Source of the DNA: CAZAQS01 sp964486825
GTDB lineage: Bacteria > Chloroflexota > Anaerolineae > Anaerolineales > UBA4823
NCBI GenBank assembly: GCA_964486825.1
Contig: CAZAQS010000020.1
Location: 1-34,475 of the forward strand
Direction: 5' to 3'
Length of the DNA stretch: 34,475 nucleotides
Under the pieces are notes generated by a model that was not told the origin of the DNA, did no database searches, and was given only the letters and a program-made list of their open reading frames with translations. Of the stretch, positions 23,778-31,762 are shown in pieces. Position 1 is the first letter of the stretch, and each line of letters starts with the position of its first letter. The position numbers were made by a program, and so were the translations under genes.

Positions 23778-25394
23778 TCAGAATAATTTCAAAAAAATAT
23801 TTACGATCTGGGGATCGAAATGTACCCCACTTTGTTCACGTATGAAGGAGAACACCTGCGCTTCAGTCCACGCCTGCCGGTAAGGACGGTCGGATAGCAA
23901 GGCATCCCATACATCCACAATAGCAAACATGCGTGCTGAGAAGGGGATCTGCTCGCCTTTGAGACCGCGTGGATAGCCGGTTCCATCCCATTTTTCGTGA
24001 TGGCAGTAGGGAATATCCAGGGCCTGTTTAAGGTAGGAGATTTGGGAGAGAAGGTTAAAAGCATATTCCGGGTGCTGGCGCATGATGGTCCACTCGTCTG
24101 GCGTCAACGGGCCTGGCTTCAACAAAATATGGTCTGGAATCCCCATTTTGCCGATATCGTGCAGTAATGCGCCTCGCCTGATATGAATCATCTCATTGGG
24201 ATGGATTTCCAATGCTTTTGCCAGGCGCAGTGTCATGGCTGCCACGCGCTGGTTATGGCCTTCAGTCCCCTGGTCGCGTAGCTCCAAGGCCTTAGACCAA
24301 CCCTCAAGCGTCGCGTCATAAGCCATGGTCAGCTCTATGTTGGAGCGTTGCAATTCGTTGAACAGGGCTGCGTTATCCACTGCGATCGCAGCATGCCCTG
24401 ACAGGGATTCCAAGAAATCCATCCACTCTTCATCAATGTCCAAACGGGTGCGGTTGAAGATCTCCAAAATTCCCTGAACTTGTCCCTTGGCGATCAATGG
24501 GATCGCCATATACTCCACAAAGCCTTCATCACCTATCTGAGGGGCGCGCCTTAGTTCGCCCAAGGAACCGGGCAAGTTGGATACTCTTAATATCCGGCGT
24601 TCCAGGGCTGCCAGCCCGGCGTAGCCTTCACCCAAACGGAGATTGGTATGTTGGAGAGCAGTTGTACGGAAGCCTCTCCCGGTAACGAATTCGAGGGATT
24701 GAGCAGAAGGGTTAAAGAGTAGCACAGCGCCAGCGTCAACATTCAAGCGCCGGGTTACCTGGTCCAGCAAAATATCAAGTGTTACCCGGAGATCCAGGCT
24801 GGAAGAAATGGCTGCATCGATCTTTCGAAGCGCTTCGAAACGCTCAAGCTGGCACTGTATTCGCTTTTCGGACTGTTTCCTATCTGTAATATCGATCACG
24901 AAGCCTTCCACTGCAACCATATCTTCTTCAGATATATATTCTCCGTGACCCAGATCGCGGACCCATTTCTCCTCCCCTGTCCCTGAAATAATCCGGTATA
25001 CGATATCAAAAGGTTTCCTGTCTACCAGGGCCGATTCCATACTGTTAACCATAAAATCGCGATCCTCAGGGTGAATTAAATCGATATAAGAGATCTTTTT
25101 ATTCTGTGTTAAATCCAGGGGCCGGTAGCCTGTTAATTGATAACAACCTTCACTGACATAATCTACCACCCATCCCCCGTTGTGCCGGCTCCGGTAGGCC
25201 ATACCGGGCAGATTTTTTATCAATAGAGAGAGAATGCTGTTATTCTCCGATAAGGGCTTCGTTTTCGGGACCTCTACATACCTGGCAGGTGGCAGGCTAA
25301 TTTTTTCCTGTGGACGGCCAAAACGGCCTGAATCACTTCTCCCGTGATCCAAGCCGCCGAATTCATGTTGAATTCCTGGGGCGGATTGATCCAT
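23778..25394 (-). CDS. PAS-GAF-HD-GYP signalling protein
   Basis: A 538-aa soluble protein with a PAS domain (about 50-175; HPEDRDFMVNSM, ending in the PAC sequence VEGFVIDITDRKQSE), a GAF domain (about 190-345; AIPLIAKGQVQGILEIFNRT) and an HD-GYP domain (about 360-538). The HD-GYP motifs are intact: HDIGKMGIPDHILLKPGPL and HHEKWDGTGYPRGLKGEQIP. HD-GYP proteins commonly hydrolyse cyclic di-GMP, so this is a candidate sensor-controlled phosphodiesterase. No cyclase is in the window. The first 45 residues are low-complexity. ATG 25394 has only a distant GGAAGG upstream, so a start further in is possible. The 175-bp gap upstream (25395-25569) shows no gene. Confidence 0.93.
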   Translation of the reverse strand: MDQSAPGIQHEFGGLDHGRSDSGRFGRPQEKISLPPARYVEVPKTKPLSENNSILSLLIKNLPGMAYRSRHNGGWVVDYVSEGCYQLTGYRPLDLTQNKKISYIDLIHPEDRDFMVNSMESALVDRKPFDIVYRIISGTGEEKWVRDLGHGEYISEEDMVAVEGFVIDITDRKQSEKRIQCQLERFEALRKIDAAISSSLDLRVTLDILLDQVTRRLNVDAGAVLLFNPSAQSLEFVTGRGFRTTALQHTNLRLGEGYAGLAALERRILRVSNLPGSLGELRRAPQIGDEGFVEYMAIPLIAKGQVQGILEIFNRTRLDIDEEWMDFLESLSGHAAIAVDNAALFNELQRSNIELTMAYDATLEGWSKALELRDQGTEGHNQRVAAMTLRLAKALEIHPNEMIHIRRGALLHDIGKMGIPDHILLKPGPLTPDEWTIMRQHPEYAFNLLSQISYLKQALDIPYCHHEKWDGTGYPRGLKGEQIPFSARMFAIVDVWDALLSDRPYRQAWTEAQVFSFIREQSGVHFDPQIVNIFLKLF

Positions 25395-25569
25395 ATTTAC
25401 ACTATCGCTGTCACCTTCCGAAAAGTCATCTTTATGACCGGCCTGGTCGAATATCCGAGGCTAGAGCCGGAAGTCGCATTTATGGGCCGGGGTGATGGCT
25501 AATAGGTTCTGATTTACAACCGTTAACGAAGCTATAACGTTCGCATTACTCCTGCTGCATTTTCTATGG

Positions 25570-25863
25570 TTATACAAAAGGCCTTTTGCGTGGGTCGGTG
25601 CCCCTGTCCCGGCGCCCATCTCCATTCTGGCTTCCGGTTAATTTCATAGCGAATTCGGTTAAAGATTTCGCATTGATAGAAAGGATCAAAGCTTTTTCTT
25701 CTTTGGCCAGCCGGAAGGATTCACCGTTATAACCAGCGTCCAAAGCGTTGGCGGGGTTGGTAAGCAGCATATTGCAAAAGTTACGGTTTACAACCGCTGC
25801 TGTGAGCAAGCGGCTAAGCTCACCCATATTGGAGGCAGAGCTGGTCGGGTACATTGCTGTCAT
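25570..25863 (-). CDS. NHLP/Os1348-like small protein (RiPP-leader-like)
   Basis: A 97-aa protein. Residues about 15-75 read SRLLTAAVVNRNFCNMLLTNP, then ALDAGYNGESFRLAKEEKALILSI and SLTEFAMKL (given in parts). This pattern (xFxxxLLxxPxxAL..GY, LxxEEkaLI, SLxEFA) resembles the nitrile-hydratase-leader-like clan annotated as Os1348 or Franean1_4349 putative RiPP proteins, as I recall them. The 22-residue tail is charged (GRRDRGTDPRKRPFV) and has no clear Gly-Gly cleavage site or core. No maturase or exporter is in the window. Its ATG overlaps the DUF5317 stop as ATGA, with AAAGGAG upstream. Family likeness is moderate to good; function is unknown. Confidence 0.68.
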   Translation of the reverse strand: MTAMYPTSSASNMGELSRLLTAAVVNRNFCNMLLTNPANALDAGYNGESFRLAKEEKALILSINAKSLTEFAMKLTGSQNGDGRRDRGTDPRKRPFV

Positions 25864-26459
25864 GGTATCACTGCTCCTTTAATTCTTTCTACGACCGGTT
25901 CTTGACGACCCAGGGACCACATCAATGTGAAAGCGCCAAGACCTATGAGCACATCACCGATACTAAACGCTACACGATATCGGACCCAGTCAGGCAGTAG
26001 AAAGCGATCTGCTAAGAAACCCAGGCGCATTCCGGTAACAGGTAAGATGACATCTTTGCTGTTTGAAAAGCGCTGCCCGGCTTCCCATATTTCTGCTGGG
26101 GTAGCTGGCGTGATACTGGCGACCGTCTCTGGGCTGATTGGCATGAACCCCCCATTGAGGACGATCACGGTAAAGTTCAGCGCCAGACCCAGGCCTAACA
26201 ACCAAAAACCGGGTTGGGTACGGTTGAACCAGGCAAACGCTAAGAGCAATAGCTGGGTAACAACCAGACCGGCAGGGGTGATCTCGGCCGGAAGACTGTT
26301 CCAGGTGGATGGCAATTGAAACGCCAGCCACTGCAGGGTGAAAGCTACCGGAACCAACCATATCCATTGGAGAATGGGGGTATGCAGTTTGCATTTCCGG
26401 TACCTCGCCCTGAGCAGCCCAGCCAGCAGTCCGGCTAAGACAGCCAGCAGAAGGATCAA
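25860..26459 (-). CDS. DUF5317 integral membrane protein
   Basis: With a TTG start at 26459 the protein has 199 residues and begins directly with a membrane helix (MILLLAVLAGLLAGLL). Five helices are visible at about 1-17, 29-48, 62-77, 84-102 and 155-174. The family-like NGGFMPISP lies at 102-110, and DRFLLPDWVRYRVAFSIGDVLI near the end is also typical. A further upstream TTG (26552) would add 31 residues that overlap the small peptide gene in another frame, so it is less likely. No ribosome-binding site precedes 26459, but the peptide gene ends 7 bp before it, so reinitiation is plausible. The role of the family is unknown. Confidence 0.75.
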   Translation of the reverse strand: MILLLAVLAGLLAGLLRARYRKCKLHTPILQWIWLVPVAFTLQWLAFQLPSTWNSLPAEITPAGLVVTQLLLLAFAWFNRTQPGFWLLGLGLALNFTVIVLNGGFMPISPETVASITPATPAEIWEAGQRFSNSKDVILPVTGMRLGFLADRFLLPDWVRYRVAFSIGDVLIGLGAFTLMWSLGRQEPVVERIKGAVIP

Positions 26460-26466
26460 TGGAGGC

Positions 26467-26628
26467 TTAGAATCCTGGGAAGGAAGTGATGCCCGGTCCA
26501 CCGCCAGCTGCGGGAGCGCCAGCGCCCAATACGAACATGGTGAGGGCGGCAACCAAGATAGCGATTTGAATCAAGCGGCGATCGATTTGGGATACGCTGA
26601 GTGTGATCTGGCGGATGGTGTCTTTCAT
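26467..26628 (-). CDS. 53-residue single-helix peptide, first gene of the peptide operon
   Basis: ATG 26628 follows an excellent AGGAGAAGG site. The 53 residues comprise a basic amphipathic N-terminus (MKDTIRQITLSVSQIDRRL), one membrane helix (about 19-34, IQIAILVAALTMFVLG), and a Gly/Ala/Pro-rich tail ending GGGPGITSFPGF. The tail could be a secreted or outside-facing signal, or simply a small membrane protein of unknown type; I recognise no family. The gene lies 7 bp before the DUF5317 start and about 160 bp downstream of a large regulator gene on the same strand. Translation is well supported by the ribosome-binding site; function is not known. Confidence 0.65.
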   Translation of the reverse strand: MKDTIRQITLSVSQIDRRLIQIAILVAALTMFVLGAGAPAAGGGPGITSFPGF

Positions 26629-26733
26629 GGTCCTTCTCCTTTTGGTAATGGTGAATACGGGTGGTACAGTATCCATTATGCACACAGCGGTCACCGAAGG
26701 TGGCTCTTAATTGGCAAAAAAAAGGGTGATTTA

Positions 26734-26759
26734 AGTTGGTCTAATCAAATAAACCAACT
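26734..26759 (-). repeat. Inverted repeat in the leader of the peptide operon
   Basis: AGTTGGT (26734-26740) and ACCAACT (26753-26759) form a perfect 7-bp dyad with a 12-nt A/T-rich spacer. It lies between a candidate promoter and the 53-aa peptide gene. On the minus strand a run of eight T follows about 11 nt later (26715-26722), so it could be an operator, an attenuator or the regulator gene's terminator. Confidence 0.45.
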
Positions 26760-26764
26760 CTAAT

Positions 26765-26793
26765 AGCCTAACATTTTTGTAAGGTCTTGTCAA
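26765..26793 (-). promoter_or_regulatory. Possible promoter of the peptide operon
   Basis: Minus strand: a perfect TTGACA (26793-26788) overlapping the regulator stop codon, 17 bp, then a poor TAGGCT (26770-26765). A weak -10 next to a dyad fits a promoter that needs an activator such as the BTAD protein; this is an inference. Confidence 0.4.
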
Positions 26794-29700
26794 CCTATTA
26801 GTGTTTGATACAGGTGGTAGGTTTGGGAGGAGGGAGGCTCGGCAACCTCCTCCAGGAGCGCTTTTTGGCAGCGTTCGAACTGGCGCTTGACCTCGGCCCG
26901 GTTCCCCCTGGCGGCATGGGCCCGCATGATTAATCGATAGGCCTCTTCAAGGCATTGGTCCTGTGCAAGGATCCGCTGGCACCAATCCAGAGTAGCCGTG
27001 TAGTTTCCGATCTCGAGATAAAGTCGAGCCAGTTCCAACACGGCCTCCCGGTACATCTGCCATAACCGCTCTCTTTCTACCAGGAACCAGGTCCCATCTA
27101 CCCCTGAAAGGTATGGTCCCCGGTAGAGATCTATGGCTGCCTGGAAGGCGGCGACCCTCTCTGCGATCGGTTTGTCTGACTGGCCGAGGGTAATTTTCTG
27201 GATAAAAGTCTCGACATCGTATTCGTAATCCAGCTCCCGGTTGAACCAGTAGCGATCTTCGTCAAATAGTAGGACTTCCTGCCCAAGCGCATGCCTGATC
27301 CTATAGATTGTATTTTTGAATTGCAGTTTCAACTGGCCAGGATCACTATCAGGCCAAAAGATCAAGCCGAGGGCCTCTTTTGAAAATCCACTTGGATGGG
27401 CAATCAAATAAAAAAATAGCTCGCGGGCACGTCTTTGGTTCTGCCACTCCGAGGCCGTAATAGGCTCGCCATCTCGTTCCACGGTTGCTCGCCCAAAAGC
27501 GCTGATTGTTAGCTTTGGGGGTACGAATTTTATTGGTGTTGCGTATGGGCGGAGACGACGTCGAAGTGAAGGGATCGCTCTTTCAAACTTGGTCACCTGC
27601 TTGAGCAGGTTTGCAGAGCTCCGGCTGATTGGAGGATGTTTTTGTGCTGACTCCAATAGAGCCTTCGCATTGCGACCAGCCACCACGAGCACGTGCTGGC
27701 TATCAAGTGTGGAGGCAATCTCTATGGCATGGGAAAGGTGGGAGAGAGACTCGCCCACTCTATCGAGAGAATAACTAGCAGTTGCGAGATATAGGTAAGC
27801 CCGCGCAGCTTCTACACGCTGGCCTCCTTTATCAAAAAGGCTAGCGGCTTCATGGAAATGTTCTATAGCCTTCCAGGACTGTCCTTCGGCAAGATCTGTC
27901 CGCCCCTCTTCCATTTGCCAAAGACCAGTTTCAAATACGGATGAGCTTTTATTGACAAACCCCTCAGCCGATGAAAGTAAGCGGCGGGTTAGGGGGATAT
28001 TTCCATTGTTCCTCGCTTGGGCCGCTTCCATCAAATCGAGATAAACAAGCAAAAAATTGTCTTCATTTTCAACTGCGAAGGCACGCGCATGGTCGTATGC
28101 CTCCAAGGCAGCATCCGATGCACCTAGATCTGCATAGATGTCCCCAATTCCACATAGAATATAGGCTTCCATGCGTCTCATACCGTTGTTTTTTGCAATA
28201 GCCAGACCATCTGAAAAGCTTACCGCAGCGCGCTCGTAATCTCCCAGTAAATGGTGAAGAACTGAAAGGTTATTCAGCAAATGTACCTGGCCTACGTAAT
28301 TATGAACTTCCCGCCAATACTTCAAAGCCTGATCAAAATGCGTCATGGCATCTTTGTAACTACTGGCAGCCATATACGCCATTCCAAGCTCCATCAGGAC
28401 GGTAGCAGTATTCTGCCTGTCAGTCAAAGAGATGTATACTTCTAAAGACTCTTTAAGTCTCCCAATAGCCTCACTCAATCTACCCAGATGGTAAAGGTTC
28501 ATGCCAATTGCACGTAAAGATTCCGCCTTAACCTGCAGCGGAACAGCGTGTTTGTCAGTAAGCGCAAGCGCTTCCGTAGCATCCTCAAGGGAAGCGGAAT
28601 AGCGCCCCATAAAACGCTGGGCAAATGCGCGTCTAACAAGAGTGAGCGCCAGATCCACGGGATTACCCTGTTCTCGCAACAAGGATTCTGCTTTATTGAG
28701 TAGTGAAAGGCCGTGTTCCAGGTTTCCCTGGATCACTGAAGTTGCTCCTTGCAAGGAGAGGAGATTCGGATGGGAGACTGTCAAATCTGCTGGTAAGGCA
28801 TCGAGCCATTCCACAAGCGATGTAAGCCGGCCGTGTTTGATCATCTCCGAACCCACCTGCTCGATGACTTGAATGGTGAAACAAAGGTCTCCTAAGCGCT
28901 GGCAGGCCGAATAGGCTTTCTCCCACTCATTGCGCTCGACGTATACATCGGTGAGCCGTCGCAGGATCCTGGAGCGCTGTTCAGGATACTCCTTTTCAAA
29001 TGTATCTTGCAAGAATTCCCTAAACAGGTGGTGATACCTGATCCACTTGCCATCCTCACCCACCGGCAGGACGAACAGGTTGTTCTGGAGGATGCTTTCG
29101 ACAAGGACAGGCCAATCAGACCCCTCTCCCAGGACCTCCCGGCAGAGCTCAACGTCAAACTCTTCCAGCATGGAAGATTGCAACAGGAATTCACGGTTTG
29201 GGGCAGGTTGTTGGTCGAGCACTTGCTGGGCCAGGTATTCATACAGCCCAATACCCGATACGCGCGCCACCCTCAGCAGGTTTGCTATCCCCTGCCACAT
29301 GGTATGGGCGGTAAGCAATAAACCCGTAATCCAACCTTCTGTTTCCTGGATCAGCTCCTCCGCTACCGCATCTGGCATACTGGATTGGTAGTTTTGCAAT
29401 ACCAAGGATTGGATTTCTTCCGGGCGAAAGGCCAGTTCCTCAAAACTCAGCCCGCCAACCTGAGACCGGGCAATCATCAGCGGCATATCGGGGAGGGTTA
29501 ATAACGCTCGAGATAAGAGAACCAGGTGGCAGTTCTCGTCAACATCCTGGACAAATCGGTTGATAAAGTAATCTATCTCACTATTGACATTGACCAGATG
29601 ATAATCATCCAGAACGATCAGGAAATGTTCTTGAATATGCTCGTAAGCGTCATTGACGATGGTTGTCACCAGGTTATCGAGATCCAGAGCAGCCGGGTTT

Positions 29701-30011
29701 GCAGCCTCCAGCGCAGCACATGATTGGCTGCCAAAAGTTGGGAAACGTTGGGCTATGCAGGCAATGAAATAGGTGACAAAGCGTTGGACATCATGATCCA
29801 AGCTATCCAGGCTATACCAGCAAACCGGGATTTCCACCTGGTAAGCAAAATCTAGAATCAAGGAGGTTTTGCCGTATCCTGCCGGGGCGGAAATTACCAG
29901 CAGTTTACAATCCAATAAATCGTATAGAGAATCAAGGAGACGCTGGCGGGATAGCAGGTCAGCCCGCCGGCGGGGAAGAACGACTTTAGTGCGCGTCACC
30001 GTTATCGGCAT
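26790..30011 (-). CDS. MalT-type STAND ATPase regulator with C-terminal BTAD activator domain
   Basis: A 1073-aa protein with an N-terminal STAND/MalT-like ATPase (Walker A APAGYGKTS, 42-50; Walker B-like FLIVLDDYH), a long helical TPR region (about 380-800; YKDAMTHFDQALKYW, AVSFSDGLAIAKNNG), and at the C-terminus a SARP-type winged helix (about 835-920; LFFYLIAHPSGFSKEAL, QFKNTIYRIRHAL) with the BTAD helical domain to the end. MalT proteins use an ATP-driven switch and a ligand bound by the TPRs; here a BTAD/SARP unit replaces the LuxR helix-turn-helix. ATG 30011 has GAGG upstream. The gene lies directly upstream, same strand, of the 53-aa peptide/DUF5317/NHLP genes and is their likely activator. 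Ligand unknown. Confidence 0.88.
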   Translation of the reverse strand: MPITVTRTKVVLPRRRADLLSRQRLLDSLYDLLDCKLLVISAPAGYGKTSLILDFAYQVEIPVCWYSLDSLDHDVQRFVTYFIACIAQRFPTFGSQSCAALEAANPAALDLDNLVTTIVNDAYEHIQEHFLIVLDDYHLVNVNSEIDYFINRFVQDVDENCHLVLLSRALLTLPDMPLMIARSQVGGLSFEELAFRPEEIQSLVLQNYQSSMPDAVAEELIQETEGWITGLLLTAHTMWQGIANLLRVARVSGIGLYEYLAQQVLDQQPAPNREFLLQSSMLEEFDVELCREVLGEGSDWPVLVESILQNNLFVLPVGEDGKWIRYHHLFREFLQDTFEKEYPEQRSRILRRLTDVYVERNEWEKAYSACQRLGDLCFTIQVIEQVGSEMIKHGRLTSLVEWLDALPADLTVSHPNLLSLQGATSVIQGNLEHGLSLLNKAESLLREQGNPVDLALTLVRRAFAQRFMGRYSASLEDATEALALTDKHAVPLQVKAESLRAIGMNLYHLGRLSEAIGRLKESLEVYISLTDRQNTATVLMELGMAYMAASSYKDAMTHFDQALKYWREVHNYVGQVHLLNNLSVLHHLLGDYERAAVSFSDGLAIAKNNGMRRMEAYILCGIGDIYADLGASDAALEAYDHARAFAVENEDNFLLVYLDLMEAAQARNNGNIPLTRRLLSSAEGFVNKSSSVFETGLWQMEEGRTDLAEGQSWKAIEHFHEAASLFDKGGQRVEAARAYLYLATASYSLDRVGESLSHLSHAIEIASTLDSQHVLVVAGRNAKALLESAQKHPPISRSSANLLKQVTKFERAIPSLRRRLRPYATPIKFVPPKLTISAFGRATVERDGEPITASEWQNQRRARELFFYLIAHPSGFSKEALGLIFWPDSDPGQLKLQFKNTIYRIRHALGQEVLLFDEDRYWFNRELDYEYDVETFIQKITLGQSDKPIAERVAAFQAAIDLYRGPYLSGVDGTWFLVERERLWQMYREAVLELARLYLEIGNYTATLDWCQRILAQDQCLEEAYRLIMRAHAARGNRAEVKRQFERCQKALLEEVAEPPSSQTYHLYQTLIG

Positions 30012-30032
30012 TCCAACCTCAAGAACCTAAAT

Positions 30033-30062
30033 CTCGCCTAAAGAGATAAGAATTCAGGCGAG
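30033..30062 (-). repeat. Dyad in the leader of the MalT-BTAD gene
   Basis: CTCGCCT and AGGCGAG form a perfect 7-bp inverted repeat with a 16-nt spacer, about 20-50 bp upstream of the regulator ATG. It may be an operator or an mRNA hairpin. The 334-bp gap (30012-30345) also holds the purine-cluster promoter and operator, and no gene that I can see. Confidence 0.35.
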
Positions 30063-30192
30063 CGATATGACTCATTAATAATAACCCAGGATTGGCCTGG
30101 ACGGTTCATTTTTCGGACCCCTGCACCTGATAAAAGAGCAAATTCACCCTTTTCCTTTACCTATTGCACGAAAGAATTGTCCTGGCAAATAT

Positions 30193-30218
30193 TTGTCTGA
30201 CAAATATTTGTCAGACAA
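30193..30218 (+). promoter_or_regulatory. Perfect 26-bp palindromic operator of the purine-base cluster
   Basis: The left half TTGTCTGACAAAT is followed directly by its exact reverse complement. Each half centres a TTGTCNGACAA unit fitting the GntR-type pattern TNGTNNNACNA (30193-30203 and 30208-30218, 15 bp centre to centre). It ends one base before the -35 hexamer at 30219. The obvious candidate to bind it is the GntR-family protein encoded at the end of the same cluster. Confidence 0.75.
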
Positions 30219-30247
30219 TTGACAAGGTGTTATTTATTTGTTAAACT
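30219..30247 (+). promoter_or_regulatory. Promoter of the purine-base cluster
   Basis: Perfect TTGACA, 17 bp, TAAACT. Initiation near 30254 leaves a leader of about 92 nt with a small hairpin (TTCCAG..CTGGAA) and no ribosome-binding site before the ATG at 30346. Confidence 0.65.
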
Positions 30248-30345
30248 ATCCCCACACAGTTTTTCCAGGTAAAGAATCCTACTGGAATCAATAAGCGGCA
30301 TCCGGGAATAATTTTTTGTTAGCTTGATTTTGCCACTTCAATCAC

Positions 30346-31734
30346 ATGTCTACCCTTTTGATCCGCAATGCCGAGCTGCTAGTTACCATGGACGACCATC
30401 GCCGGGAAATACCAGACGGTGGTCTTTTTGTTAGGGACGGGTTCATCGAAAAAGTAGGGCATACCTCAGAACTACCTGAGACCGCCGATGAAGTGCTCAA
30501 CCTGAAAGACCATATCCTTCTGCCGGGTCTGGTCAACACGCACCATCATTTTTACCAAACCCTTACTAGAGCTCTACCCGCCGCTCAAAATGCAAACTTA
30601 TTCAACTGGTTAGAGACCCTTTACCCCATCTGGGCCAGGATGGGGCCTCAGGACATCCGCATCTCCACTCAAACCGCTCTTTCCGAGCTGGCTCTATCGG
30701 GCTGCTCTACAGCACAGGATCACCTGTACCTGTTTCCGAATGGCTCCAGGCTGGATGATGAGATCCACGCCGCTAGAGAAGTAGGAGTCCGCTTGCATGC
30801 CTCACGCGGTTCGATGAGCCTTGGCGAATCAGACGGCGGCTTACCCCCAGATAGCGTTGTGGAGGAGGAAGACTCGATCCTGAAGGATTCGCAGCGCCTG
30901 ATCGAAGCTTACCACGACAATTCCCGGGGCGCATTCACGCAAATCGTGCTGGCCCCTTGCTCTCCTTTTTCTGTGACAGGGGATTTAATGCGCAGGAGCG
31001 CCAGGTTGGCTCGCGAGTATGGGGTACGCCTTCACACTCACCTGGCAGAGACACAAGACGAAGAGGCTTTTTGCCTGGAGCAGTTTGGTTACCGCCCGGT
31101 GGAGTACATGGAAGTCTTGGATTGGGTAGGGCCAGATGTATGGTTTGCCCATTCTGTTCATATCAATGAGGAAGAGATCGGAGTCTACGCGCAAACGGGT
31201 TGTGGGGTAGCCCATTGCCCTTCCTCGAATATGCGCTTAGCCTCTGGAGTTGCTCCTATCCTTAAAATGATGTCGGCGGGTGTACAAATTGGCCTTGGTG
31301 TGGATGGTTCTGCTAGTAATGATAGCTCTCACCTGCTGGCAGAAGCCCGCCAGGCCCTGCTATTGTCCCGTTTGGGCGCCGCGCTGGAAGGGGCCTCACG
31401 AACCGGCTCTGAGGCCTCCCCATTGATGACCGCGCGCCAGGCGTTGGAGCTGGCCACTCGTGGCGGAGCGTCCGTTTTAGGTCGGCAGGATATTGGTTCT
31501 TTGGAACCGGGTAAATGCGCCGATTTCTTCGCCATCAATCTAAACCGGCTCGAATTTGCCGGCGCTTTACACGACCCTCTAGCAGCGCTGGTATTTTGTG
31601 CCCCGATGAAAGCCGATTTCACGGTCGTGGGAGGCAAGTTCATCGTCCGGGACGGGAACCTGGCTTCAATCGATCTGAATAAACTAATCAAATCTCAAAA
31701 TCTGGCTGCCCGGCGTTTAGTAAACGGTGAATAA
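30346..31734 (+). CDS. 8-oxoguanine deaminase-like amidohydrolase
   Basis: A 462-aa metal-dependent amidohydrolase. Metal ligands are the HxH in VNTHHHFYQTL (about 66-68), the His of HTHLAE, the His of WFAHSVH and the Asp of GVDGSASND. The blocks LFNWLETLYPIWARM, STAQDHLYLFPNG and HASRGSMSLGESDGGLPPDS are those I associate with 8-oxoguanine deaminase, which yields urate, rather than with atrazine or guanine deaminases. The protein is cytoplasmic. It leads a cluster with adenine deaminase and a GntR regulator, which fits purine-base use or removal of oxidised guanine. The ATG lacks a ribosome-binding site. Adenine deaminase begins 28 bp downstream. Substrate is likely but not proven. Confidence 0.85.
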   Translation: MSTLLIRNAELLVTMDDHRREIPDGGLFVRDGFIEKVGHTSELPETADEVLNLKDHILLPGLVNTHHHFYQTLTRALPAAQNANLFNWLETLYPIWARMGPQDIRISTQTALSELALSGCSTAQDHLYLFPNGSRLDDEIHAAREVGVRLHASRGSMSLGESDGGLPPDSVVEEEDSILKDSQRLIEAYHDNSRGAFTQIVLAPCSPFSVTGDLMRRSARLAREYGVRLHTHLAETQDEEAFCLEQFGYRPVEYMEVLDWVGPDVWFAHSVHINEEEIGVYAQTGCGVAHCPSSNMRLASGVAPILKMMSAGVQIGLGVDGSASNDSSHLLAEARQALLLSRLGAALEGASRTGSEASPLMTARQALELATRGGASVLGRQDIGSLEPGKCADFFAINLNRLEFAGALHDPLAALVFCAPMKADFTVVGGKFIVRDGNLASIDLNKLIKSQNLAARRLVNGE

Positions 31735-31762
31735 ACGTCCTTCTGGAAATAGAGGAGCAAGC

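Noticed and set aside
30254..30345. Purine riboswitch in the leader of the purine-base cluster
   Set aside because: The 92-nt leader shows only a short hairpin and none of the conserved three-way-junction loops; the palindromic operator explains control better.
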